This document shows, one piece after another, positions 1 through 7,959 of a DNA stretch of 64,000 nucleotides. The notes under the pieces were generated by a model that worked only from the letters and a program-made list of their open reading frames with translations, had not been told where the DNA came from and searched no databases. Made by a program: the position numbers and the translations under genes. Within the stretch, counting starts at the first letter, position 1. Every line of letters begins with the position of its first letter. This DNA is from Geosporobacter subterraneus DSM 17957 (GTDB lineage: Bacteria; Bacillota; Clostridia; Peptostreptococcales; Thermotaleaceae), in assembly GCF_900142145.1 (NCBI RefSeq), contig NZ_FQZV01000011.1:26594-90593 (forward strand), read 5' to 3'.

Positions 1-2239
1 TATCCGCATCCAATACTCCGTCGGAAAGCATCACAATGAGATCTCCGTTATTTAATCTTTTGCCGAAGCTTTCAATATCTACATTGTTTAGGATTCCCAC
101 GGGAAGTGAAGTAGATTTTATGATCTCTACCTCCCCGTTCGTTCTTTTAATAAAGCTGGGTGCTGCCCCAATTTTGATAAACTCTAATTTCCCACTGTAA
201 AGATCAATCATAGATAAATCAATGGTAGAGAATATTTCTTCCGAGGATTTGGATACTAATATGGAGTTAATGGTGCGTATAGCCAGCTCTCGGTTAAAGC
301 CTGCCTCCAGCAACTGTTCAAGCAATGTGATAGTGGTCAAGCTTTCCTTTGCTGCTTTTTCTCCCGAACCCATGCCATCGCTGAGGGCCACCATATACAT
401 GCCGTCTTTGAGATGGGTAAAGGAATAGTTATCTCCGCAGATATATCGATTGTCTTTAGACACACGAGATACACCGGTAGCTACTTTATATTTCTCTGCC
501 TCTACCAGTTTAAAAAGACATCGGTTGCTGTCCTTTAAGCTAGTACATCGTTGATTTTGCCGTATCACTTCTCTTCCAATCACCCTGGATACCAAGGGAG
601 CAATTTTGTCATCACACTGTTTTCTGTCATAGCAGGCCCTTCGTTCAATATCGATTTCAAATTTGCCGCTGCTCCGTTCCATAACGGTTACCCTGTCAAT
701 ATCAAGTCCGGCCTTATCAAAGGCTATATAGATGGCATCCTCTATTTCTGTACGAAAGGCTATATCCTCGCTGATCTCAGTGATCAGTTCGTGGAAAATC
801 TCAGATACTCCTCTAAACTGCTCCGCTAGCAGCTGTCTGTTTTCAAATAGCTTCCGTTCCCATTTATAATGAATCTTATATAGCTCAAAAATATCCCTGA
901 CAGCCTGAAGCAGAATCTCTATCCGTATGCACCTTCTCTTTAGGCTCTGAGGAATCCTATCCACCGTAATAGCTCCCGAAGCCTCGAGCTGAGAGATGAG
1001 GTCTACAATCCCGTTATAGGTATCGTAAAACCCATTCTTCCAACAACTCCTGCACATACCACACTGACTGCATATCTTATTGACCACCTGATCTACAATA
1101 CTGGCTAACTCCTGCTGATCAATCATTCTTTCTTTTACAGACACTTGATCATAGGTACTGGCCAGTTCAGAAAAAGCATTGGCATATTCCTGCAACCGTT
1201 CATAATTCACCTGCCGCATCCTTTCACTATAGGATCTATCCCACTCTACAGCTCCCACGCCCCCATTTGTGAACCTTTCGATATATTGAATCACACCCTT
1301 AGGCATCATGAGAAAAAGAAAAATGGCTGCCAATATTTCTTCAAACTGTATGATTACTTCCGTAGAACCATTAATATAGAAAGTAAGAATTGCATTTCCT
1401 AATATAATCCCTACAGCAGACCCGAATTTGCCAAGATCCTTGAATATCCCTGCTAAAAGCCCTGAAAAACCGTATATACCAATCACCGTAGGTGTTCCAA
1501 TGGTAGACATACTTGTAATAATTCCAATGGTGATCCCTACACTAGCTCCAATGCTTGCGCCTCCCAGATAGGCAAATATTAAAGTGAGCAGAATCCCTAA
1601 TATATTTTTCAGTTCATAATTCCAAATCCCGATATTAGACAATCCGGTAACAGCAATAGCCGCCGATATGGCTATACAAATCAGTTCCTCATTGGATAAT
1701 TTCTTCCGATTGGTACGTTGTACAACGATTGGCAAAGCATAGGACAAAATGTATACAAATACGAATACTACCGTAGATTCAAAACTGATCATAAACAGAT
1801 CATAGGCATAGAAGCCGGAAAAAAATATATATGTCGCTCCTACCACAAACATGATTAAACCGGCAATGCTTGCAGTTCCCAAAGTGGATAGGGGTTTTTT
1901 CTCACGGCAATAACTGAAAATAACCCAGCACAACACCATAACACTGCCATATTTTACCCATTCACTTGCATGCTGTGCCGATAAAAGCCCGGCCATAATC
2001 AATAGTGACAAGTATCCGTAACCCTTTTCTCTTGAGATCATCGCAGCATAAAAAGCAATTCCAAAAGGGGCCAGTCCATCTAAAATACTTGCTCTTCCCA
2101 ACAAAAGAGCCAACAGGATAATGACGATGGTATTCTTGTTAAGACCTGTGCCAAATACTCTTCTGTCATTCCATAAAAGTGTTTTTCCTTGCAAGCCTTT
2201 ACTCTTTTTGCCTGTTACAATCTGGAATCTTTCGATCAT
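1..2239 (-). CDS. spoIIE: Stage II sporulation protein E (PP2C phosphatase), C-terminus cut by window edge
   Basis: Reading the minus strand from an ATG at 2239 (AGGTGGTG upstream) gives about 746 codons running off the window; the family is usually around 800 residues, so only the C-terminal tail is missing. The N-terminal ~320 residues are a series of hydrophobic membrane segments, followed by a cytoplasmic region and a PP2C-type phosphatase domain with the metal-site motif SDGMGSGEKA near residue 618 and LSDGVLDAD at the visible end. In the family, SpoIIE sits at the polar septum and dephosphorylates SpoIIAA to release sigma-F in the forespore. It lies at the distal end of the yabM-divIC-yabR block, as in Bacillus. 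This open reading frame is unbroken to the window edge. Confidence 0.95.
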   Translation of the reverse strand, partial: MIERFQIVTGKKSKGLQGKTLLWNDRRVFGTGLNKNTIVIILLALLLGRASILDGLAPFGIAFYAAMISREKGYGYLSLLIMAGLLSAQHASEWVKYGSVMVLCWVIFSYCREKKPLSTLGTASIAGLIMFVVGATYIFFSGFYAYDLFMISFESTVVFVFVYILSYALPIVVQRTNRKKLSNEELICIAISAAIAVTGLSNIGIWNYELKNILGILLTLIFAYLGGASIGASVGITIGIITSMSTIGTPTVIGIYGFSGLLAGIFKDLGKFGSAVGIILGNAILTFYINGSTEVIIQFEEILAAIFLFLMMPKGVIQYIERFTNGGVGAVEWDRSYSERMRQVNYERLQEYANAFSELASTYDQVSVKERMIDQQELASIVDQVVNKICSQCGMCRSCWKNGFYDTYNGIVDLISQLEASGAITVDRIPQSLKRRCIRIEILLQAVRDIFELYKIHYKWERKLFENRQLLAEQFRGVSEIFHELITEISEDIAFRTEIEDAIYIAFDKAGLDIDRVTVMERSSGKFEIDIERRACYDRKQCDDKIAPLVSRVIGREVIRQNQRCTSLKDSNRCLFKLVEAEKYKVATGVSRVSKDNRYICGDNYSFTHLKDGMYMVALSDGMGSGEKAAKESLTTITLLEQLLEAGFNRELAIRTINSILVSKSSEEIFSTIDLSMIDLYSGKLEFIKIGAAPSFIKRTNGEVEIIKSTSLPVGILNNVDIESFGKRLNNGDLIVMLSDGVLDAD

Positions 2240-2271
2240 AAAAAACACCACCTATTGTTATTCTTATGGAG

Positions 2272-2304
2272 ATTATAACAACCGGCGAATAAAAGATTTG
2301 TCAG
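2272..2304 (-). promoter_or_regulatory. spoIIE promoter, sigma-A/Spo0A type with 21-bp spacer
   Basis: On the minus strand CTGACA (2299-2304) is separated by exactly 21 bp from TATAAT (2272-2277), 32 nt before the spoIIE start codon. From family knowledge, the B. subtilis spoIIE promoter has sigma-A-like boxes with an over-long spacer and is activated by Spo0A~P. TGACAAA overlapping the -35 box and CGGCGAA (reverse orientation) in the spacer each resemble the 0A box TGNCGAA with one mismatch. The spacing is seen; the regulation is inferred. Confidence 0.6.
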
Positions 2305-2520
2305 CTTACCTGTATTCTATAGAGTTTTTTTGTGACAAAGGATTTAAGGTTTTTACAAAATCCAGTGAATTTATCACGAAACCATCAAAGTTTTTTTCAG
2401 GAATAGACAATAGGATAGAAATATACCTGTTTCCTTGCCGATTCATGAAAAACCTTCTGAAAGATTATAGGAATGATCTTTAGAAATGACACATATACTT
2501 ATTTTTATATATTTTCTCTC

Positions 2521-3036
2521 TTATGAATAAATATTTGAAAACTTAATATTGATGATCTCTGCCAGTTCATTGCCGGATTTAATCCGTCCCATAGCCTCTT
2601 CTTCCTTAGGAAGCTTTTTGGTCTGCAACCGTATAGTAAAAACTGTTCCTTCCTTTTCTTTGATCTTCACTTCCAAAATCCCTTCCATTTTTTCCACCAA
2701 TGCCTTTACAAGGGATAATCCAATGCCCGTTCCTTCACTTTTTCTGGACAAAGAGCTGTCCAGCTGCACAAACCGATTAAAGATTGCATCTATCTGATCT
2801 GGTAGGATTCCAATTCCTCGATCCTGAACAGATATTTTTACATGCTTTCTTCCAACTTCGATCTTTACAGCAACTTTACTGTTCTCATGTGAAAACTTAA
2901 ATCCATTGGACAAAAGATTTAAAAGGATTCTTTCGTACATATCCGTATTTATGGCTATTATATGACTTTCTTTAGTCGCTTTGAATGCCAGCTTAATTTG
3001 CTGTCTCCTTTCTGCCGCCTGGAGCACCCTTTCTAA
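2521..3036 (-). pseudogene. Truncated sensor histidine kinase (ATPase domain only)
   Basis: The frame encodes a nearly complete HATPase_c domain: N box (MYERILLNLLSNGFKFS), G1 box (DRGIGI), F region (FNRFVQLD) and G2 box (GTGIGLSLVKALVE), then a natural-looking C-terminus. The sensor, PAS and phospho-accepting histidine regions are absent. Going upstream, the frame runs straight into the terminator hairpin of the tRNA genes, so the first two thirds of the gene have been lost. A GTG at 3027 could start a 168-residue protein, but no convincing ribosome binding site is seen. It cannot autophosphorylate without a HisKA domain and is most likely a remnant. Confidence 0.75.
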
Positions 3037-3082
3037 AAAACAAAAACACAGTCTGCATCTAAACAGACTGTGTTTTTGTTTT
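3037..3082 (-). terminator. Terminator after tRNA-Asp
   Basis: Stem with arms 3041-3055 and 3064-3078 (CACAGTCTG / CAGACTGTG core), flanked by A and T runs so it could work in both directions. It directly follows the tRNA pair and abuts the truncated kinase. Confidence 0.8.
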
Positions 3083-3158
3083 GGCGACCCAGAAGGGGCT
3101 CGAACCCTCGACCTCCAGCGTGACAGGCTGGCATTCTAACCAACTGAACTACTGGGCC
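3082..3158 (-). tRNA. tRNA-Asp (GTC)
   Basis: The minus strand folds as a standard cloverleaf: acceptor GGCCCAG pairing with CTGGGTC, D-arm AGTTCAGTTGGTTAGAA, anticodon loop CTGTCAC with anticodon GTC, T-arm GAGGGTTCGAGCCC, discriminator G and an encoded CCA end. It is followed by a strong terminator and preceded six bases away by a tRNA-Met gene, so the two are probably one transcript. Confidence 0.95.
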
Positions 3159-3164
3159 CTATTA

Positions 3165-3241
3165 TGGTAGCGGCGAGTGGACTCGAACCACCGACCTTCC
3201 GGGTATGAACCGGACGCTCTAGCCAACTAAGCTACGCCGCC
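3165..3241 (-). tRNA. tRNA-Met (CAT)
   Basis: Cloverleaf with acceptor GGCGGCG / CGCCGCT region, anticodon loop TTCATAC (anticodon CAT), T-loop GGTTCGAGTCC and an encoded CCA. The first pair and overall sequence match elongator Met rather than initiator tRNA. An Ile2 tRNA (lysidine-modified CAT) cannot be fully excluded from sequence alone, though its body differs in this group. Confidence 0.9.
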
Positions 3242-3318
3242 ATTATTTAGTGACAAAATATATAATACAGCAGAAACAATACCTTGTCAATATACTATTT
3301 CTGGCATAGCTATATCTT

Positions 3319-4239
3319 TTACCACCCCGCTTTTTCGAATATCAATCCTTCCAGGTTGTCATATTCACTAATCCTTATGTTGTCCAGCCCCAGCTTCGTT
3401 AGAATTCTGTCTAGGATTGTAATACCTGCCAGTATCACATCTGCCCGTTTTGGATGCAGTCCCTGCATGCCCGTTCTTTCTTCAAGGGTACTGACTTTAA
3501 CTTTTGTCCACAGCTCTTTCAGCTGTTGTTGGCTTACATCAAAATTGTGAATCTCATCCCGGTCATATACCTCCAGCTTTTTCACCATGGCCCCTACAGT
3601 CGTTGCCGTGCCTCCGATGCCAATGGCCCGGTCAATAGGGTATTTCTTCAAGCTTTCAAGAGTATCAGCAGCTACAAGATCAATGCCAGCCATCAGCCTT
3701 TCCATTTCTTCTTGGGTAATGGGATCTGTAGTGATATATTTCTCCGTCATCCGTACAGCCCCTAAATTTAAACTGACGGCCTGTTGTATTCCAGAGCTGC
3801 CGCCAAGGATGAGCTCTGTACTTCCTCCTCCAATATCAATCACAAGAATTCTTTCTTCAGGATCCTTAGATCCTTTTAATACACCAAGAAATCCAAGGTA
3901 AGCTTCTCTTTCTCCACTGATCACATCGATATCCACATTTGCTGCAGCCTTAACCCTATGTACAAAATCTTCACGATTTTCAGCATCACGAACAGCACTG
4001 GTAGCGATAATCTGAATATCCTGTATTCCTTCTTCCCGAATTCTTTCAGCAAATCTGACAATCGTCTGCATGCTCCTTTCCATAGCAGCCTCAGACAAAA
4101 GCCCGTTCTTATCCACATTTTCTCCAATGCGGGTAGTTTCCAGATCCTTATAGGATCTTGTAATCTTTCCTTTCTCTACGTATGCCACCAACAGTCTAAT
4201 CGAATTGGTCCCGATATCTATAGCCCCATAAGCTTTCAT
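3319..4239 (-). CDS. ppx: Ppx/GppA-family phosphatase (exopolyphosphatase-like), 306 aa
   Basis: The ATG at 4239 is chosen over an upstream in-frame start because AAGGAGGAG precedes it and the protein then opens with the family signature KAYGAIDIGTNSIRLLV. It is a two-lobed ASKHA fold with phosphate-binding loops DIGTNS (N-lobe) and VIDIGGGSTELI (about residues 130-141) and a third motif, GIGGTATT, near residue 212. About 300 residues is typical of the short form without an HD domain. Members hydrolyse polyphosphate or pppGpp; which is used here cannot be told. Two longer paralogues lie at 55.1 and 58.8 kb. It sits between yabR and the tRNA genes, replacing the yabS/yabT region of Bacillus. 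Confidence 0.88.
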   Translation of the reverse strand: MKAYGAIDIGTNSIRLLVAYVEKGKITRSYKDLETTRIGENVDKNGLLSEAAMERSMQTIVRFAERIREEGIQDIQIIATSAVRDAENREDFVHRVKAAANVDIDVISGEREAYLGFLGVLKGSKDPEERILVIDIGGGSTELILGGSSGIQQAVSLNLGAVRMTEKYITTDPITQEEMERLMAGIDLVAADTLESLKKYPIDRAIGIGGTATTVGAMVKKLEVYDRDEIHNFDVSQQQLKELWTKVKVSTLEERTGMQGLHPKRADVILAGITILDRILTKLGLDNIRISEYDNLEGLIFEKAGW

Positions 4240-4270
4240 GAGCTGCTCCTCCTTACAATAGAAATTATAA

Positions 4271-4294
4271 AACCGAGACAAAGGTCTCGGTTAG
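4271..4294 (-). terminator. Terminator downstream of yabR
   Basis: Minus-strand hairpin AACCGAGAC-CTTT-GTCTCGGTT followed by TTTAT, lying between the yabR stop codon and the ppx start, so ppx probably has its own promoter or depends on read-through. Confidence 0.75.
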
Positions 4295-4305
4295 CGTCAT
4301 CATAT

Positions 4306-4734
4306 TTATTTTAAAATCTCTTTGCGAGTATTAAATCCATTGCCTTTTCTGTTGTCCTTGCCGTGCTTTTTTAATTGCTGCTGTTTCTCATCGCTATCCT
4401 TGAAAAATTTTGATAATTTGTCTTCGAAGGATAGTCCTGCGTCTACATTTTTCCTCTGCCACTCAGTCTGCACTGGCTGACTGCTTTTACTTGGTGGTTT
4501 TACTTGTGCTTGTCGGATAGAAAGACTAATTTTTCCATTTCCGTCAACGGATATTACTTTTACCTTAACTTTCTGCTGTTCTTTTAAATAATTATGAATA
4601 TTTTTTACATAGTCATCTGCTACCTCAGAGATATGACATAGACCAGTTTTTCCTTCAGGTAATTGAATAAAAGCACCAAAGTTCGTAATGCCTGTCACAG
4701 TGCCCTCTATTACTTTTCCGATTTCAACGGGCAT
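4306..4734 (-). CDS. yabR: S1 RNA-binding domain protein (YabR-like)
   Basis: 142 residues. The first ~75 form a single S1/OB-fold domain (IGKVIEGTVTGITNFGAFIQL, then GKTGLCHISEVADDYV and ending KISLSIRQ), as in polynucleotide phosphorylase and B. subtilis YabR/GSP13. The rest is a charged, lysine- and glutamine-rich tail without a recognised fold. GSP13-type proteins bind the ribosome, but the exact role is unknown. AGGAGG lies 12 nt before the ATG, a slightly long gap. It follows divIC in the same direction, exactly the B. subtilis order. Confidence 0.88.
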   Translation of the reverse strand: MPVEIGKVIEGTVTGITNFGAFIQLPEGKTGLCHISEVADDYVKNIHNYLKEQQKVKVKVISVDGNGKISLSIRQAQVKPPSKSSQPVQTEWQRKNVDAGLSFEDKLSKFFKDSDEKQQQLKKHGKDNRKGNGFNTRKEILK

Positions 4735-4835
4735 AAATTTAATCTTCCTCCTTTTATCTAATCACAACCCTAGCTATCACTAATTATAATGGATAACCTA
4801 AGGCCTGTCAATACAATCCCTGTATCTCCCAAAAG

Positions 4836-5144
4836 CTACTCATGCTTGGCCTTTTCCATATCAATATAAATAATTTCATTCGGCTTCACCATTTTTAGCT
4901 GTTCCCGAGCTACCTTCTCGACAAACTCCGGAGTATTAGACTGTTTAATCTCTTCCTCCAGCCGCAGCACTTCCTGCTTCAACGCTGCCACCTGCTGCTG
5001 TTTTTCTTTTTCCTGCTGTTGAAAAGCACGGAGCCTGATTTGCTGATTGCCAAAAACCCAAACCACATACAACATCGCAGAAAGGATAATCATATAAAAA
5101 AGACGGTTGCCTTTTAAAAGCTTTTTTCTTCCTTTTGTACCCAT
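4836..5144 (-). CDS. divIC: Septum formation initiator DivIC/FtsB-like protein
   Basis: The start MGTKGRKK (ATG 5144) is preceded by GAGGGATGAT, whereas the upstream in-frame ATG has no ribosome binding site. The 102-residue protein has a short basic cytoplasmic head, one membrane segment (about residues 17-36), then a glutamine/glutamate-rich coiled coil (about 40-75) and the family tail VEKVAREQLKMVKPNEIIYI. DivIC acts with FtsL and DivIB in the division-site complex. Its position between yabQ and yabR matches Bacillus. Confidence 0.92.
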   Translation of the reverse strand: MGTKGRKKLLKGNRLFYMIILSAMLYVVWVFGNQQIRLRAFQQQEKEKQQQVAALKQEVLRLEEEIKQSNTPEFVEKVAREQLKMVKPNEIIYIDMEKAKHE

Positions 5145-5204
5145 GATATCATCCCTCAAAAAATGACGTTGCATTATTATTCTATATTGAGAAATGAATT
5201 CCTG

Positions 5205-5714
5205 CTATTTTTTTTTAATCGCTGCCATTATGTTTCCTTTTACTCTTTTAAGGGCCGCTTTCGGTAACTGACGAAGACGTTGAAATGTTTTTGGGATCCA
5301 AGCAAATTTTCTTTTTACTGGAACTAGGACTTTTCTAAGACCTGTTCTCACCATTTTAATAGGATAGCATATTATTTTTACCATGCTGCCAATACTCTTA
5401 TATATTATACGCAAAACTTTACGAATGGTTCTTATGACAATGCTGCTAAATGCCCAGCAATATAGGATCACTCCCAATGAAAATCCTAAAAAACTGAAAA
5501 AACGAAGCTGTCCTGAAGTACTAAACAATAGTACCGACATAGCTACACCTGCAATGATAACCCAAAAGAAGAAATCCTGAATTATTGTGGCGATTTTTCC
5601 CGGCTTAAAAATACCCCTAAAAATCCTATACAGATCATAGATAAAACCTATGAGCATACCGCCATAGGTCGCTGCAAGAAAGATATATATTTGCTCTAAT
5701 ACAAGATTCCCCAC
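5205..5714 (-). CDS. yabQ: Spore cortex biosynthesis protein YabQ
   Basis: Start is GTG at 5714 with GGGGTG upstream. The 169-residue protein has three or four hydrophobic segments in its first ~110 residues, beginning with the YabQ pattern LEQIYIFLAATYGGMLIGFIYDLYR, then a strongly basic C-terminus ending in AAIKKK. In B. subtilis YabQ is a sigma-E-controlled membrane protein of the outer forespore membrane needed for cortex formation. It lies between yabP and divIC, the conserved order. Confidence 0.9.
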   Translation of the reverse strand: MGNLVLEQIYIFLAATYGGMLIGFIYDLYRIFRGIFKPGKIATIIQDFFFWVIIAGVAMSVLLFSTSGQLRFFSFLGFSLGVILYCWAFSSIVIRTIRKVLRIIYKSIGSMVKIICYPIKMVRTGLRKVLVPVKRKFAWIPKTFQRLRQLPKAALKRVKGNIMAAIKKK

Positions 5715-5763
5715 CTATTTCACCCCGAATTCTGCAGAATTTGATCTGACAGTCTTCAATATA

Positions 5764-5793
5764 TGGAAAAAAATAACCGCCATGCGGTTATTT
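5764..5793 (-). terminator. Terminator overlapping the yabP stop codon
   Basis: Minus-strand hairpin AAATAACCGC-ATG-GCGGTTATTT followed by a T-run. The 5' arm contains the yabP TAA stop, so yabP transcription may largely end before yabQ. Confidence 0.7.
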
Positions 5794-6084
5794 GAACATT
5801 CTGCCTAAAAAGCCTGCTCCTTTATTGCTCCCACTTTCCTTCTCCGTATACTGCATTGAATAGATGTGTCCGTTAACGACCACATTCCCGTCTTCCAAAT
5901 TTAACCTGCTGATATCTAAATCTTTCCCCTTTATAATGAGTCCACCCTCAGTGGTTTCCAATAAGACCGTATTCTCGTTGAAGCTCGTCACATGTTCTAC
6001 ACCGGAAACACTCAGTTTCTCCCGGTTTTCCAGTATAATGCTTTGGCCTCTACTTTTGCCAGCTCTTCTCTCATCCACCAGCAT
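5788..6084 (-). CDS. yabP: Sporulation protein YabP
   Basis: 98 residues with the YabP core: ILENREKLSVSGVEHVTSFNENTVLLETTEGGLIIKG... ending VNGHIYSMQYTE, a small beta-rich domain required with YabQ for spore cortex assembly. ATG 6084 lies only one base after AGAGGTGA; the in-frame GTG at 6078 is better spaced, so the true start may be two codons later. A terminator begins at its stop codon. Confident by sequence and by position next to yabQ. Confidence 0.9.
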   Translation of the reverse strand: MLVDERRAGKSRGQSIILENREKLSVSGVEHVTSFNENTVLLETTEGGLIIKGKDLDISRLNLEDGNVVVNGHIYSMQYTEKESGSNKGAGFLGRMFK

Positions 6085-6179
6085 TCACCTCTTTGCCAAC
6101 AGTATTCTTATTCTAAGATATTCCTGTAGGCAAGTCTTTATGCCAGCTTTTTAACGTTAGAAATCCAGTCTGTTCATAT

Positions 6180-7166
6180 TCATTGCCAAAGCTTGACTAG
6201 GTTGATATTTCTAAAATAATAATGAATAATTTCCTCTGCCACATATCCTCTTTTGGCCAATCCCAGGGCTCCCCATTGGGACATGCCTACTCCGTGTCCG
6301 AAACCTCTGCCCTGAATCAGTACGGAACTTCTTTTCACTTCAATTTGATCGATTAGGGTAGATCTCATTTTCTTCCCCCCAAGCTTCATCCGCAGTGCTG
6401 CTGCACCTACCTCAGCTTCTCCTATCTGCAGCATGGTAGCTCTTCCCGAAGGCCCTCTCTCAATGATCTCCATTCGTTTAATGATACCAGGATCCTTACC
6501 CAACTGTCTGCAGGCATCTCTTACCTCTTTTTTGCTAAAAGCAGCACGCCACAATCTGTATTCCGCCGGAGCTTCAAGAGCATCTTGGGAATCGACAACC
6601 TTTGTGTGCTCTGGTTCCTCTCCCCTCGTGCCAAAGCCTTCCCTGGCAAAGGCAGTTTTTCCGCCGCCATGGGCATGATACCAGGTTTTTGCATAGGTAT
6701 TGCCATAAGCCGCTACCTGCCCCCTTGTTTCTTCTACGGCTCGAACAATATTTTCATTTATTGCCGCCTCATTCCATGCCTGAGCCTCTGTTATATCACT
6801 GGATATATCTGCCCCCGGATATTTAGTTTGTCTTGTCAGCAAAAAATCCATTGTGAAGGTTCTTGCAATGATTGCTTGGGCTTTCAATGCTTCTAAAGGC
6901 CAATTGTTAGGCATTTCACCCCCCAAGACTCCCTGGAGATAGGTTTCAAAGGGCAATTCAATAATTTCTCCCTGTTCTAAAACATATACACGAATAGAGG
7001 GTTCCACACCTTGCTGGTCCTCAAATATTTTAGGCAGCGGCAGTTGATGTGTTTCTTCGGGCAAATTTTCAATATCTATTTGATTTAAATCCTCAAAGTT
7101 CACTAGTATCATGACACATATGCATAAAAGCAGAAAAAATCCACCATGAATTTTCCATTCTTGCAC
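6180..7166 (-). CDS. SpoIID/LytB-domain sporulation protein
   Basis: GTG 7166 is preferred over GTG 7175 because GGGGTGG lies five bases before it. The protein (about 328 aa) has one N-terminal membrane anchor (about residues 9-24) followed by an extracytoplasmic SpoIID domain: VYVLEQGEIIELPFETYLQGVLGGEMPNNWPLEALKAQAIIARTF, and near the C-terminus GFGHGVGMSQWGALGLAKRGY. In SpoIID the conserved glutamate of the GEMP region is catalytic in peptidoglycan lytic transglycosylation during engulfment. This copy is within the yab cluster rather than in the spoIID-spoIIID locus, so it is probably a paralogue of spoIID itself. Confidence 0.88.
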   Translation of the reverse strand: MQEWKIHGGFFLLLCICVMILVNFEDLNQIDIENLPEETHQLPLPKIFEDQQGVEPSIRVYVLEQGEIIELPFETYLQGVLGGEMPNNWPLEALKAQAIIARTFTMDFLLTRQTKYPGADISSDITEAQAWNEAAINENIVRAVEETRGQVAAYGNTYAKTWYHAHGGGKTAFAREGFGTRGEEPEHTKVVDSQDALEAPAEYRLWRAAFSKKEVRDACRQLGKDPGIIKRMEIIERGPSGRATMLQIGEAEVGAAALRMKLGGKKMRSTLIDQIEVKRSSVLIQGRGFGHGVGMSQWGALGLAKRGYVAEEIIHYYFRNINLVKLWQ

Positions 7167-7303
7167 TAACTCCACCCCTTTCCAGCCGACTTTCTATTTG
7201 CTATAGCTTTCCTCACGGAAGTGCCCCCTATGCAATTAGATCTATGCACCCGCTTGTAGTGCGTTCAGTTCACGGGAAAACAAAAATAGCACCTCTTCAG
7301 ATG

Positions 7304-7546
7304 CTATTCGATCACTTTATACATTTCTCTAGAGCTGTCCTTTGTAACATGCTCTGAAAGATCTAATACTTCTACTTTCGTAGTCCTCGTTCCGAATTCT
7401 AAGGTGATAATATCTCCCAGGGCTACTTCCGTACCGGCCTTTGCTACTTTATCATTGATCAGTATTTTCCCCTGATCACAGGCTTCCTTTGCTAAGGTTC
7501 TTCTCTTGATCAAACGTGAGTTCTTTAAAAATTTATCAATCCTCAT
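7304..7546 (-). CDS. rqcP: S4-domain RNA-binding protein RqcP/YabO
   Basis: Start MRIDKFLKNSRLIKRR (ATG 7546) follows GGAGAGATG; a longer in-frame start would read through the upstream terminator. The 80-residue protein is almost only an S4 domain. B. subtilis YabO (RqcP) binds the stalled 50S ribosome with RqcH and peptidyl-tRNA during ribosome-associated quality control (alanine tailing). It lies in the same operon direction as hup and mazG. Confidence 0.9.
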   Translation of the reverse strand: MRIDKFLKNSRLIKRRTLAKEACDQGKILINDKVAKAGTEVALGDIITLEFGTRTTKVEVLDLSEHVTKDSSREMYKVIE

Positions 7547-7564
7547 GGATTCATCTCTCCAACT

Positions 7565-7592
7565 TAAAAAAAGCAGCCCAGCTGCTTTTTTC
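7565..7592 (-). terminator. Terminator after hup
   Basis: AAAAAAGCAGC-TGG-GCTGCTTTTTT hairpin with T-run on the minus strand, just after the HU gene and within the leader of rqcP. The A-run on the other arm makes it look usable in both directions. Confidence 0.8.
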
Positions 7593-7608
7593 ATTTTATG
7601 GTTTTAAA

Positions 7609-7887
7609 TTAAGCATTTACCATGTCTTTCAATGCTTTACCAGCTTTGAAAACAGGTGCTTTTGATGCTGGAATGTCGATTACTTGCTCAGGATTTCTTG
7701 GATTTCTTCCTTGTCTTGCTTTTCTTTCTCTAACGTCGAAAGTACCGAATCCAACTAATTGTACCTTGTCATCTTTTGCAAGAGCCTCTTCTACACTTTT
7801 CATAAATGCATTTAAAGCAGCCTCTGCATCTTTCTTTGTCAATCCTGACTTTTCTGCCATGCTCGCAACTAATTCAGCTTTATTCAC
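7609..7887 (-). CDS. hup: DNA-binding protein HU
   Basis: GTG 7887 is chosen: AAGGAGG is eight bases before it and the product then starts NKAELVASMAEKSGLTKKDAEAAL, the standard HU N-terminus, giving 92 residues. The ATG two codons upstream is only two bases from the ribosome binding site. The DNA-arm region reads FGTFDVRERKARQGRNPRNPEQVIDIPASKAPVFKAGKALK. HU is the abundant nucleoid dimer. Its insertion between yabN and yabO differs from B. subtilis but is common in Clostridia. Confidence 0.96.
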   Translation of the reverse strand: MNKAELVASMAEKSGLTKKDAEAALNAFMKSVEEALAKDDKVQLVGFGTFDVRERKARQGRNPRNPEQVIDIPASKAPVFKAGKALKDMVNA

Positions 7888-7959
7888 ACTCATAACCTCC
7901 TTATGGATTTAGAATACGTATAGCATATTCTATCTTTTCTTGTAAATTCCTTCTTTTTA

